This document shows, piece after piece, positions 51,439 through 61,608 of a DNA stretch of 64,000 nucleotides (positions within the stretch are counted from its first letter, which is position 1; each line of letters starts with the position of its first letter). The stretch is taken from positions 186,001-250,000 of the forward strand of contig JAEUUO010000009.1 in assembly GCA_016787575.1 (NCBI GenBank), given 5' to 3'. Position numbers and translations under genes: made by a program. The notes beneath the pieces were generated by a model. It was not told where the DNA came from. It worked only from the letters and a program-made list of their open reading frames with translations, and ran no database searches. The stretch is from Saprospiraceae bacterium (GTDB lineage Bacteria > Bacteroidota > Bacteroidia > Chitinophagales > Saprospiraceae).

Positions 51439-54400
51439 ATGAATATCGTTAAGCAATTAATATATCTGTTTGTATTAATTCCTAATTTAATATTGACTCA
51501 AACATCTGATTCATTAATTGTAAAACAAATAGATAGCCTCATTAAAGTCTCACGAGACCTCACAGCAAAAAAGGAATTCAAAAAGGCGCTCGAAGTTAAT
51601 TCCATCGCCGAGAATATAGTTGTTAAGGAATTTGGAAAGGAGTCTGTATATATGGGGAATTGCTATTTCAACAGAGGGAGAGTAAATTATTTTGAAGTAA
51701 ACTATCCAGAATCTGAAAAATGGTACTTATTGGCTCTAGATATCCATGAAAAAATATATGGAAAGGAGCATCTTGAATTTGCCCCAACTTTGAATGGACT
51801 TGGAATCCTTTATTATGCAATGGGCAAGTATGAATTAGCAGAATCTTATAATCTTAAAGTCAAAGCCATACGTGAAATATATTTAGGCAAGGATCATCCA
51901 GAGTATGCAAAAATACTAAATAACTTGGCTCTTCTATATCATAGTATGGGCAACTACGAAAAAGCAGAGCAATCATATCTAGAGTCTAAAGCAATTTTAG
52001 AAAAGATAGCAGGAAATGAAAACTCACTTTATATTGCTAGCCTTAACAATTTAGCTAATCTTTATAAAGACATGGGAAATTACAAAAAAGCGGAAGGATC
52101 ATACATAGAAGCAAAAATCTTATTAGAAAAATCTTTGAACCAAAAGCAGCAAAATTATCCTGAAGTAATTAATAATTTGGGACTGCTTTACGATGAAATG
52201 GGTAATTACGAAAAGGCTGAACTCCTCTTTCTTGAATCTAAAGCCATATGGGAAAAATCTCTTGGAAAGGAACATCCTAATTATGCTACAAGCTTAAATA
52301 ATTTGGGGCTTCTTTACAAAACCAAGAGAAATTATGAGAAAGCTGAACAGTTTCTTATTGAATCCAAAGACATTCGAGAAAAAACCTTGGGCAAGGAGCA
52401 CTCCAAATATGTTTCAAGTCTAAATAATTTGGGGCTTTTATATAAGGACATGGGTAATTACAAAAAGGCTGAAAATTTCTTTCTTGAATGTAAGGCAATT
52501 CGGGAAAAATTACTAGGTAAGGAACATCCTGATTATGCAGGAATCCTAATAAACATTGCAATTTTAAATAGAATCATTGGAAACTATGAGAAAGCTGAGC
52601 TACTTTTTATAGAAGCAATGGTAATATGCAATAAAGTGCTTGGCAAAGAACATCAAAATTATATTATATGTTTGGAGCAGTTGGCAAATATTTATGAAAG
52701 TCAAAGCCTTTTATTAACAGCGGAGCAAGTGCTACAAGAGATGCAAAAAATATCACAAGATAAGCTGTTGAAGGCTTCAACATTTCTTTCTGAACAAGAG
52801 CTCGCCAAGTATTCTGATATTTTTAAAGAAAGCGGCGAATATTTAAGTACTTATTTATACGCAAGACAAAAAAGCAGAAAACAAAGTGGAATTTTACCTA
52901 TGCTTTTATATGACTATTCATTGTTTTATAAGGGATTTCTTTTAAATGCCGCAGCACGATTTAATTCTAATGCATTGTTCTTAACAGATTCAATCGAAAT
53001 GTATCAGCGATTTAAAAGCTACCGTCGCCGGCTCGCAATTGAGTATGCTAAACCTATTGCTGAACAAAAGGGCATAGTTGAATTAGAAGAAAAAGTTAAT
53101 ACTATTGAAAAGCATCTAGTACGCTCATTTGAAGGTTATTCTGAAGTATTTCGAAAAGTAAAATGGGAGGATGTAAAATCATCCTTGAAGATTGGTAATG
53201 CTGCTATTGAATTTATAAATTTCAGAGTTAAATTCCCTCAAAAAACAGATAGTATAGTTTATGCTGCATTATTACTTAAACCTAATGAAAACCGTCCAAT
53301 TTTTATTCCGCTTTTTGAAGAAAGAGCAATAGATTCTTTATTGCAGTCTAAATCAGAACGCAGAGCGGATTATGTTAATACATTATACACATTGGCTGAC
53401 AGAGGAGCAGTTGTGATCGGAGCACCTAAAAAATCTTTGTATGAAATTCTATGGGAACCAATTGAGAAGGAATTATCTGGAATTAAAACTATTTATTTTT
53501 CTCCAAGTGGTTTGTTGCATAGAATTAATCTTGATGCAATTCCTATTTCGCAAACTGAAACTTTAGCCGATAAATATCAACTGATTGAATTAAGCAGTAC
53601 ACGTCAATTAGTTATTACTGCACCAAAACAAAATTTAATCAATGATGCAGTTTTGTATGGAGGCGTGCATTTTGACCTTGATAGTGCAAAGCAAGAGCGT
53701 GAATCAGTTTTGGCTTCACGAACAAACGAAGTATTATCATTCAATATGGTGGACTCTACACTTCGCAGTGGTACTTGGACTTATTTGCCTGGATCAGAAA
53801 AGGAAGTGAATTCTATTCAAAAAATATTGATGAATTCCGGGTTTCAAACAAATTTGAAAAGTGCGAATGAAGCTACTGAAGAAACATTTAAAAGATTGGG
53901 AGCCAACAACATTTCGTCTCCTAGAGTATTACACATTGCAACCCATGGTTATTTTTTTCCTGACCGAACGAGTTCTGCCACAGGCAGAATGGCGCGCGAC
54001 AGTGCGGTAAGTGAGGGAACCGCAAAAACGGCTTCAATAAAACCTCAATTTATTGAAAGCGAGGAACCAGTTTTTAAAATGAGTGATCATCCCATGCTTC
54101 GTTCCGGATTAATAATGGCAGGTGGCAATGCTGCTTGGCAAGGAAAGCAAACACTGGAGGGAAGAGAAGATGGAATTTTAACGGCCTATGAGATTTCACA
54201 AATGAATTTATCCAATACTGAATTAGTTGTTCTTTCCGCCTGTGAGACGGGCTTAGGAGATATTCAAGGCAACGAAGGAGTGTATGGTTTGCAACGTGCA
54301 TTTAAAATTGCAGGAGCAAAGTATTTGATCATGAGTTTGTGGCAAGTACCTGATAAACAAACCTCCATGCTGATGATTAGTTTTTATAAAAAATGGCTAG

Positions 54401-54504
54401 AGCATAAAATGACCATTCCAGATGCATTTCATGCCGCACAAAAAGAATTGCGGGATTTGGGATTGGACCCATATCAATGGGCGGGGTTTGTGTTGGTGGA
54501 ATAG
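51439..54504 (+). CDS. Exported TPR-CHAT protein 1 (caspase-like)
   Basis: 1021 residues. A signal peptide (MNIVKQLIYLFVLIPNLILT) precedes about ten 42-residue tetratricopeptide repeats of the kinesin-light-chain type (each near LGKEHPxYAxxLNNLGLLY; about residues 75-440). A helical linker with a coiled-coil stretch (ELEEKVNTIEKHLVRS) leads to a CHAT domain (about 600-1021) with the caspase-like dyad His836 in HIATHGYFF and Cys935 in VLSACETGLGD. There is no T9SS tail; it ends WAGFVLVE. Predicted location is periplasmic or extracellular, unlike most CHAT proteins. It starts 7 bases after the M4 peptidase gene. Substrate and trigger unknown. Confidence 0.9.
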   Translation: MNIVKQLIYLFVLIPNLILTQTSDSLIVKQIDSLIKVSRDLTAKKEFKKALEVNSIAENIVVKEFGKESVYMGNCYFNRGRVNYFEVNYPESEKWYLLALDIHEKIYGKEHLEFAPTLNGLGILYYAMGKYELAESYNLKVKAIREIYLGKDHPEYAKILNNLALLYHSMGNYEKAEQSYLESKAILEKIAGNENSLYIASLNNLANLYKDMGNYKKAEGSYIEAKILLEKSLNQKQQNYPEVINNLGLLYDEMGNYEKAELLFLESKAIWEKSLGKEHPNYATSLNNLGLLYKTKRNYEKAEQFLIESKDIREKTLGKEHSKYVSSLNNLGLLYKDMGNYKKAENFFLECKAIREKLLGKEHPDYAGILINIAILNRIIGNYEKAELLFIEAMVICNKVLGKEHQNYIICLEQLANIYESQSLLLTAEQVLQEMQKISQDKLLKASTFLSEQELAKYSDIFKESGEYLSTYLYARQKSRKQSGILPMLLYDYSLFYKGFLLNAAARFNSNALFLTDSIEMYQRFKSYRRRLAIEYAKPIAEQKGIVELEEKVNTIEKHLVRSFEGYSEVFRKVKWEDVKSSLKIGNAAIEFINFRVKFPQKTDSIVYAALLLKPNENRPIFIPLFEERAIDSLLQSKSERRADYVNTLYTLADRGAVVIGAPKKSLYEILWEPIEKELSGIKTIYFSPSGLLHRINLDAIPISQTETLADKYQLIELSSTRQLVITAPKQNLINDAVLYGGVHFDLDSAKQERESVLASRTNEVLSFNMVDSTLRSGTWTYLPGSEKEVNSIQKILMNSGFQTNLKSANEATEETFKRLGANNISSPRVLHIATHGYFFPDRTSSATGRMARDSAVSEGTAKTASIKPQFIESEEPVFKMSDHPMLRSGLIMAGGNAAWQGKQTLEGREDGILTAYEISQMNLSNTELVVLSACETGLGDIQGNEGVYGLQRAFKIAGAKYLIMSLWQVPDKQTSMLMISFYKKWLEHKMTIPDAFHAAQKELRDLGLDPYQWAGFVLVE

Positions 54505-54743
54505 ACACTCAAAGGAAAAGTAGATTTACTTCTTTTTTCTCAGCGTGTATTTTCTTTGTATTCTCTGCGTTAATGGAATTTTTAGGCCAAGATCACGGAG
54601 GAGGAAGCACGGAGGAAGAGGAGATTCACCTCGTTTTTCTCAGTATGTGTTTTCTTTGTGGTAAAAAATAGTTCAAGCAAAGATTACAGAGGCGCAAACA
54701 CTGTTAAATCCTTAAAATTAATAAAAATCAAAACGAGTTAATT
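54505..54743. repeat. Intergenic repeat with 100-base-spaced imperfect duplication
   Basis: Between TPR-CHAT genes 1 and 2, the 40 bases at 54521-54560 recur at 54621-54660 with 32 of 40 matching (shared cores TTTTTTCTCAG and TTTCTTTGT). Between them are CTCTGCGTTAATGG and GATCACGGAGGAGGAAGCACGG words, typical of dispersed Bacteroidota intergenic repeats. No gene is present. Confidence 0.75.
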
Positions 54744-57700
54744 ATGAAATACAGCTTTTGTAGTTGTTGTTTATTTATTATCAATTTTCTTTCAGCACAA
54801 GCTATTGATTCTTTTTCCATTAAACAGGTGGATAGTCTGATCAAGGTCTCCCGAGAGCAAGCTGCTAAGCGCGACTTCGACAAAGCACTTGAAGTCAATG
54901 CGGTCGCTGAAAAAATCGCCCTCGAAAAACTGGGACGGGAGTCGGCAACTTATGGGTTCTGTTGTTTCAACCGAGGAAATGTGTTTTTTTCCATGCGCAA
55001 TTTTCAGGAAGCTGAGAAGTATTTCCTCGAATCCAAATCCATCCGCGAAAAAGCCCTGGGAAAACAGCATCCTGATTATGCCAACAGCCTGAGCAGCCTG
55101 GTGAATTTGTACCGGGGTTTGGGTGACTATGAAAAAGCGCTGTCGTTTGCCCTCGAATTCACAGCCAATCGGGAAAATATTCTAGGAAAAGAGCATCCCG
55201 ATTATGCAAAAAGCATTAACAACTTGTCAATTTTGTACAGGGAAATGGGCAACTACGAAAGAGCTGAACCACTTGCCCTCGAAGCTTTAGCAATCCGGAA
55301 AAAAGTACTGGGAAATGCGCACCCCGATTATCTTGGAAGTCTTAATAACCTGGCGAACCAGTATAATGCAATGGGCAATTACGAAAAAGCCGAGCCGCTT
55401 TACCTCGAAGCCTTGTCCCTCAAAGAAAAAATTCTTGGGAAAGAACATCCCGATTATGCCCAAAGCCTCTACAACTTGGGGGTCTTGTACAATGCATTAG
55501 GCAAGTACGAATTAGCCGAACCGCTTTTCCTCCAAGCTAAAGACGTCTTTGGAAAAGAATTAGGGAAAGAACACACATTGTATGCCAACAGTCTTGAAGG
55601 GCTGGCAGTTATATACGATAACATGGGTAACTACAAAAAAGCCGAACCGATTTACCTCGAATCGAAAGCCATCCGGGAAAAATTACTGGGAAAAGAGCAT
55701 CCAGATTATGCCAATAGCCTTCACAACTTGGCGGATTTGTACATAAACATGAATAACTACGGAAATGCTGAAACATTTTATCTCGAAGCCTTGGCCATCT
55801 TTGAAAAGGCATTAGGAAAAGAGCATCCCGACTATGCAATCATTCTTAACAGCCTGGCGAATTTGTATCAGGTAATGGGCGATTTCGGAAAATCTGAACT
55901 GGTTCACCTTGAAGCCAAAGCCATCCGGGAAAAAGTGCTAGGAAAAGAACATCCGGATTATGCCCAAAGTCTTTACAACTTGGCAGATTTGTACATAAAC
56001 ATGAACAACTACAAAAAAGCAGAACTGCTTTACCTTGAATCCAAAGCCATCCGGGAAAAAGTGCTGGGGAAAGAACATCCCGGCTATACGGACTGTCTGA
56101 ACGCACTTGCTTATTTGTATGAAAAACAAAGCAATTTTTCAGCAGCTGAATCCCTGCTGACAGCTGCAGCAGCACTGGAACAGGCACGTATTTCAAGGGC
56201 AGCCTCCTATCTTTCCGAACGAGAGCTTGCCATGTATGCAGGCAAGTTCCAAACCGACGGGGCAAAGCTGGGAACAAACTTACTCGCATGGCCCGCTGCT
56301 TCGACTACAACCTTGCCTGCATTGGCATTCGATCATTCCCTTTTTCACAAAGGCTTCTTGCTTACTGCTGCTTCCCGACTCAATTTTCCCGCCTCCACAT
56401 CCCTCGAATCATCAGAAATCAACAATCGCCTTAAAGGCTACCGCCGCCGCCTCGCCGACGAATACGCCAAACCTATTGCCGAGCGGGAGGGTGTTGCCGA
56501 TCTGGAAGAGAAAGCCAATAGTGCTGAAAAGGAATTAGCACGATCGCTAATAGCTTATGCAGACGCCATCCGTCAGGTAAAGTTTCAAGAAGTGAAAGCG
56601 AGATTAAAAAAATCTGAGGCAGCTATTGAATTTTTTCATTTTCAAGTCAATTTTCCTCAAAAAACTGACAGCATCATGTATGCCGCTCTCGTGGTAGTAC
56701 CTGAACTGGAACAACCGAAGTTTATCCCACTTTTTGAAGAAAAGTCTCTTGACTCTTTATTGAATTCCAAATCAGAACGTAAAGCAGATTACGTCAACTC
56801 CTTATATACACTTGTAGACAGGGGTGCGGTTTCAGTTGAAGCTCCCCAGAAATCATTGTATGAAGTATTGTGGAAGCCTCTTGAAAAAGAATTGGCTAAT
56901 GTCAAAACCATTTATTTTTCCCCAAGTGGGTTATTGCACAGAATTAATTTAGATGCCATTCCTATAAGTGAAACGGAAACATTAGCAGACAGGTATAATC
57001 TAATTAAACTAAATAGTACACGCCAACTGGTGATTCCCACTCAAATAAAAAATGTCAACAACGATGCTGTTTTATATGGTGGAATACGATTTGAGCAAGA
57101 CAGTATATTTTTAAATAATGAAGCCTCGTTTGCATCTCGATCCAGAGGAGAATTGTCTTTTGGTAATGTAGATTCAACATTAAGAGGAGGGAGTTGGAAT
57201 TATTTAGCAGGAACAGAAAGAGAAGTGGATGCTGTTGATAAGATCATGCAAACTTCCGGAATCAAAGCGGAGTTGAAAAAAGGATATCAAGCAACGGAAG
57301 AATCTTTTAAAAATATTGGAACAAATATAATTCCATCTCCCAGAATTTTACACTTCGCAACACACGGGTATTTTTTTGCAGATCCTGGGCGAGCAAACTC
57401 CGTAAAAAGCGGAGTGGCGTACGATAGTGCGACAAGTGAGAGAACTGCGAAAGCAGCATCATTAAAGCCAAAATTGCAATTTGAAATAAATGAACCTGTA
57501 TTTAAAATCTCCGATCATCCTATGTTGAGAAGCGGTCTCATTATGGCTGGCGGAAACGCAGCTTGGCAAGGAAAACCTACAATTGCAGGAAGAGAAGATG
57601 GAATTCTTACAGCATATGAAATTTCACAAATGAATTTATCGAATACAGAGTTAGTTGTTTTATCTGCTTGCGAAACTGGCCTTGGCGATATCCAGGGAAA

Positions 57701-57932
57701 TGAAGGCGTGTATGGTTTGCAACGTGCATTTAAAATTGCAGGAGCAAAGTATTTGATCATGAGTTTGTGGCAAGTACCAGATAAACAAACAAGTTTATTA
57801 ATGATTACTTTTTATAAGAAGTGGTTGGAAGATAAAATGTCGATTCCTGATGCATTTCATGCGGCGCAGAAGGAATTGCGAGACGTAGGCTTGGATCCTT
57901 ATCAGTGGGCAGGGTTTGTGCTTGTGGAATGA
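54744..57932 (+). CDS. Exported TPR-CHAT protein 2, compositional mosaic
   Basis: 1062 residues. Signal peptide MKYSFCSCCLFIINFLSAQA, about ten or eleven 42-residue TPR units (126-base period, for example units at 55191, 55317, 55443), a linker with coiled coil, then a CHAT domain with His874 (HFATHGYFF) and Cys976 (VLSACETGLGD). The TPR half and linker (about 54840-56510) are visibly GC-richer than the CHAT half: sampled lines give 53-58% versus about 30%. This suggests recombination between paralogues or transfer. The C-terminus is nearly identical to protein 1. Function as for protein 1. Confidence 0.9.
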   Translation: MKYSFCSCCLFIINFLSAQAIDSFSIKQVDSLIKVSREQAAKRDFDKALEVNAVAEKIALEKLGRESATYGFCCFNRGNVFFSMRNFQEAEKYFLESKSIREKALGKQHPDYANSLSSLVNLYRGLGDYEKALSFALEFTANRENILGKEHPDYAKSINNLSILYREMGNYERAEPLALEALAIRKKVLGNAHPDYLGSLNNLANQYNAMGNYEKAEPLYLEALSLKEKILGKEHPDYAQSLYNLGVLYNALGKYELAEPLFLQAKDVFGKELGKEHTLYANSLEGLAVIYDNMGNYKKAEPIYLESKAIREKLLGKEHPDYANSLHNLADLYINMNNYGNAETFYLEALAIFEKALGKEHPDYAIILNSLANLYQVMGDFGKSELVHLEAKAIREKVLGKEHPDYAQSLYNLADLYINMNNYKKAELLYLESKAIREKVLGKEHPGYTDCLNALAYLYEKQSNFSAAESLLTAAAALEQARISRAASYLSERELAMYAGKFQTDGAKLGTNLLAWPAASTTTLPALAFDHSLFHKGFLLTAASRLNFPASTSLESSEINNRLKGYRRRLADEYAKPIAEREGVADLEEKANSAEKELARSLIAYADAIRQVKFQEVKARLKKSEAAIEFFHFQVNFPQKTDSIMYAALVVVPELEQPKFIPLFEEKSLDSLLNSKSERKADYVNSLYTLVDRGAVSVEAPQKSLYEVLWKPLEKELANVKTIYFSPSGLLHRINLDAIPISETETLADRYNLIKLNSTRQLVIPTQIKNVNNDAVLYGGIRFEQDSIFLNNEASFASRSRGELSFGNVDSTLRGGSWNYLAGTEREVDAVDKIMQTSGIKAELKKGYQATEESFKNIGTNIIPSPRILHFATHGYFFADPGRANSVKSGVAYDSATSERTAKAASLKPKLQFEINEPVFKISDHPMLRSGLIMAGGNAAWQGKPTIAGREDGILTAYEISQMNLSNTELVVLSACETGLGDIQGNEGVYGLQRAFKIAGAKYLIMSLWQVPDKQTSLLMITFYKKWLEDKMSIPDAFHAAQKELRDVGLDPYQWAGFVLVE

Positions 57933-58236
57933 AAATATAGTGAAACCAATTCTCTATCACTCGGATCATTTAATTTTACTCTAAGTATTATATAAATAAA
58001 TTTTAATATTTATTTCAGAGATCATCAAATAATTAATAAGCTTTTCTATGTTCCAATTAACTTAAGTTTCATTAAGTTAAGGATTGTTTCAATTTAATAT
58101 TAAGTAAAATTCAATCCATTTGAGGGTGAATGCATGATTTTAAAAATTGAATTTCAAAAATTAAAATATAATTCATATCATTGGGCTTATTATATTTTTA
58201 CTTTACATATCAACGCTGCAAGTATAAATTATTCCA
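57933..58236. other. 304-base AT-rich intergenic region, no gene
   Basis: Only AT-rich sequence with poly-A/T runs. One perfect dyad, TTAACTTAA (58057-58065) and TTAAGTTAA (58072-58080) with a 6-base loop, could be an operator or a weak terminator. No TAnnTTTG box is found before the next gene. Confidence 0.6.
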
Positions 58237-61200
58237 ATGAGGTATTTTATATTATTAATCTTAATACAAGGAATTTCAGGAGTTCAAGGGGTATCAGCTC
58301 AGGATATGGATTCAACAAGCATTAAACAAATAGATAGCCTAATTCAGATTTCAAAATCCTATACTTTAAAACGAAATTTTGACAGTGCCTTTGTATTAAT
58401 TGCAACTGCTGATTCAATAGCTGTTGATCAAAAGGGAAAACCAACATTGAGCAACGCATCCATCTATTTTAATAAAGGGATGATTTATTTTGAAAAGCAA
58501 GATTACAAACAATCCGAAAAATACTTGCTACAAGCAACAACTTTTTATAAAAATATATTAGGAGATCAACATCCATACTATGCTAATTGCTTAAAAAATT
58601 TATCCAATTTATATTTTGAAATAGGAAACTACTCGAAGGCTGAAGAATTGAACCTCGAAGAAAAAGCAATCCGAAAAAATGCTTTTGCTTCTAATCCTTT
58701 TGAATACATTACCTGCCTTAATAATTTGGCAGGTGTTTATCAAGCAACGGGAAAATACTCAAATGCAGAGGAGATAACCATAGAAGCTAAAGTAGTTTGC
58801 GAAGAATCACTTGGAAAGCAACATCCAGAATATGTAAAAATTTTGAATAATCTTGCAATCATATATTTTAATATAGCAGACTATGAAAGGGCCGAGCCCC
58901 TTTTTAAAGAAGCAATGAATATTCGTGAATTAAGTTTTGGACGTCAGCATCCGGATTTTGCAGCTAGTTTGAATAATCTTGCATTATTATATGAAACAAT
59001 GGGAAATTATGATTTAGCAGAACCAATGTATCTGGAATCTAAATCCATCATCGAAATGGTTTATGGGACTGAGCATTCAGATTATGTTATGTGTCTTCAC
59101 AACCTAAGTGCACTTTATTGGTCCATGGGTAAATTTGAAAAAGCTGAACCTTTAAATTTGGAAGCTAAACAAATTATTGAATTAACACTTGGAAAGGAGC
59201 ATCCGGATTATGCTAATAGCATAAACAATTTGGCAACTTTGTATCAAACATTAGGAAATTTTGCAAAAGCCGAATTATTTTATATAGAAGCAGTTCGTAT
59301 TCGGGAGAAAATTTTGGGTAAGCAGCATCCGGATTACGCATATAGTTTAAATAGTTTAGCAACTCTATATAAGCAGATGGGGAAAACCGAGCGGGCTGAA
59401 CAACTTTATTTTGAAATATTGCAGATCATGGAGGGATCTGTTGGGAGGAACCATCCATATTATGCATTGGGAATGCATAATTTGGCAAATTTGTACTTTG
59501 AATCTGGTAAAACAGATCAAGCTGAAAAATATTTTAAACAGGCTATTGATATCCGAAAAAAGTCACTAGGAAAAAGACATCCAGATTATGCTTTAGTTTT
59601 AAATGATTTGGCTGGCTTAAAAATGTCACAAGGAAAATATATTGTTGCTGAAAAATTGTACAAGGAAGTTTTGGATATTCAAAAAGAGGCATTAGGAACC
59701 GAGCATCCGAATTATACCAATACCTTGAAAAGTCTGGCAAAAGTTTATGAATTTCAAAATCAATTTACAGAAACTGAAATTTATTTGGATGAGTTTTTTA
59801 AGATGAATAATTTGAAACTTGCTAAATCTATAACTTTTCTATCAGAAGAGGAACTTTCAAAATATATTACACTTGAAAACGAAGGAGATTTATTGTCGAC
59901 TTTCATTCATTCTAGATTAATTAAGAATACATCAGAAGGCATTCTCTCTGGTTTAAATTACAATCAAGCCCTTTTTCAAAAAGGTTTTCTGCTCGGTGCA
60001 GCCAGTAACATAAAGAAATTAATTGGCTCTTCTCCAGAGGCAGTTTCAGTTAATCAATTGCTTATAAATTATCGACGTCAATTAGCTAAAGAATATTCAA
60101 GTCCAAAATCAGAACGCGATTCTACACTTATTGCAGATTTAGAGGAAAAAGCGAACGTAGCTGAGAAAAAACTAGCAAGAATTGTTGCAAGTTATAATGA
60201 ATTAATTCGTCAATGCAAATGGGAAGATGTTAAAAATGCATTATCACAAATGGAGGATACAGGCAAAGTAAAGGTGGCATGCATAGAATTTATTCATTTT
60301 AAAAATCAAGATACTTCTCAATCAAGTCTAAATTTATATGCTGCGCTTTTGCTTTCTCCAGATTTAAATCAACCAAAATTTGTTTTTTTGTTCACAGAAA
60401 GTGAATTGGATTCTATATTAAAGCAAGGTATGAATTTAATTCAAAAAACGGAGTCCTTGTATGCTTCACGAGGCGTTAAGCCAATGGCTCAGAATATTAA
60501 TATCACTAAGAACTTGTATAAATTATTGTGGGCTCCTATTGAAAAGGAATTGCAAAATGTTAAATCAATTTACTTTTCTACTTCAGGTAAATTGAATCAG
60601 TTGAATATTGGAGCCATACCAATTGATAATGATCGTATTTTGTCAGATAAATACAATCTAATACAACTTGGAAGTACTCGTCAGCTTGTCTACAAACAAA
60701 ATATTAATATTGAAAATCAAAATGCTGTACTTTTTGGAGGAATCCAATATACTGCGGATTCCAGCAAAGTAAAGGTAACTAACTTCAATAATAGTAGTAA
60801 AGCGAAGATTGAAAATTCAACTGCATTAGATAGTAAACCAATTATACCAATATCAAGTGGTAATCTATGGAATTATTTACCAGGAACTGAAAATGAAATT
60901 ACCATTATAGAAAAAGCGCTTAAGTCAACAGAAATTTCTGCCAGGGTATATAGAAATTACGAGGCTTCGGAAGAAGAATTTAAAAGTATAGGTACAAAAA
61001 ATTCTACCTCTCCACGAATTGTGCACTTGGCAACTCACGGATACTTTTTCTCTGTTGATAAAAATTCAATTGTACCTGAAGGGAAAATTGCAAATAAAAA
61101 TTTGATAAATGAGGATACTTTAAATTCTGCATTAAATTATGTGCATGTAATTAATGACAAAAGAATGCCTGTTTTTAAAGTAAGCAATAATCCATTGATT

Positions 61201-61608
61201 CGATCTGGACTAATTTTAGCTGGAGCCAACTATTCCTGGCAATACGGTGTGCCTATAAATGAGGGAATGGAGGATGGTATCCTTACCGCTTATGAAATCA
61301 GCCAAATGAATTTATCAAATACAGAGTTAGTTGTATTATCTGCCTGTGAAACAGGCCTTGGTGATATACAAGGCAATGAAGGTGTTTATGGATTGCAGCG
61401 TGCTTTTAAAATGGCAGGTGTAAAATACATCATCATGAGTTTGTGGCAAGTGCCGGATCAACAAACAGCTTTATTAATGACCACGTTTTACAAAAAGTGG
61501 CTTTCAGATAAAATGAGTATACCAAAAGCATTTCATGCAGCGCAAAAAGAATTGCGGGATCTTGGATTGGATCCATATCAATGGGCGGGATTTGTCTTGG
61601 TTGAGTAA
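58237..61608 (+). CDS. Exported TPR-CHAT protein 3
   Basis: 1123 residues, the longest complete copy. Signal peptide MRYFILLILIQGISGVQGVSAQ, then about eleven or twelve TPR units (about residues 80-500), a helical linker with ADLEEKANVAEKKLARI, and a CHAT domain with His934 (HLATHGYFFS) and Cys1037 (VLSACETGLGD). It is the most diverged complete copy. Between His and Cys it has a longer, different insert (starting DKNSIVPEGKIANKNL) where copies 1 and 2 carry a Thr/Ala/Ser-rich loop. The last about 110 residues return to high similarity and end WAGFVLVE. Function as for protein 1. Confidence 0.9.
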   Translation: MRYFILLILIQGISGVQGVSAQDMDSTSIKQIDSLIQISKSYTLKRNFDSAFVLIATADSIAVDQKGKPTLSNASIYFNKGMIYFEKQDYKQSEKYLLQATTFYKNILGDQHPYYANCLKNLSNLYFEIGNYSKAEELNLEEKAIRKNAFASNPFEYITCLNNLAGVYQATGKYSNAEEITIEAKVVCEESLGKQHPEYVKILNNLAIIYFNIADYERAEPLFKEAMNIRELSFGRQHPDFAASLNNLALLYETMGNYDLAEPMYLESKSIIEMVYGTEHSDYVMCLHNLSALYWSMGKFEKAEPLNLEAKQIIELTLGKEHPDYANSINNLATLYQTLGNFAKAELFYIEAVRIREKILGKQHPDYAYSLNSLATLYKQMGKTERAEQLYFEILQIMEGSVGRNHPYYALGMHNLANLYFESGKTDQAEKYFKQAIDIRKKSLGKRHPDYALVLNDLAGLKMSQGKYIVAEKLYKEVLDIQKEALGTEHPNYTNTLKSLAKVYEFQNQFTETEIYLDEFFKMNNLKLAKSITFLSEEELSKYITLENEGDLLSTFIHSRLIKNTSEGILSGLNYNQALFQKGFLLGAASNIKKLIGSSPEAVSVNQLLINYRRQLAKEYSSPKSERDSTLIADLEEKANVAEKKLARIVASYNELIRQCKWEDVKNALSQMEDTGKVKVACIEFIHFKNQDTSQSSLNLYAALLLSPDLNQPKFVFLFTESELDSILKQGMNLIQKTESLYASRGVKPMAQNINITKNLYKLLWAPIEKELQNVKSIYFSTSGKLNQLNIGAIPIDNDRILSDKYNLIQLGSTRQLVYKQNINIENQNAVLFGGIQYTADSSKVKVTNFNNSSKAKIENSTALDSKPIIPISSGNLWNYLPGTENEITIIEKALKSTEISARVYRNYEASEEEFKSIGTKNSTSPRIVHLATHGYFFSVDKNSIVPEGKIANKNLINEDTLNSALNYVHVINDKRMPVFKVSNNPLIRSGLILAGANYSWQYGVPINEGMEDGILTAYEISQMNLSNTELVVLSACETGLGDIQGNEGVYGLQRAFKMAGVKYIIMSLWQVPDQQTALLMTTFYKKWLSDKMSIPKAFHAAQKELRDLGLDPYQWAGFVLVE

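Noticed and set aside
54477..54671. 64-codon open frame starting inside the end of TPR-CHAT gene 1
   Set aside because: It overlaps the real gene and then runs through repeat DNA; its composition is not protein-like.
55191..56100. Regular 126-base repeats as a CRISPR array or minisatellite
   Set aside because: They are in-frame TPR units of a coding sequence with 42-residue periodicity.
58134..58325. 63-codon frame upstream of TPR-CHAT gene 3
   Set aside because: It overlaps the signal-peptide region of the real gene in another frame and has no features.
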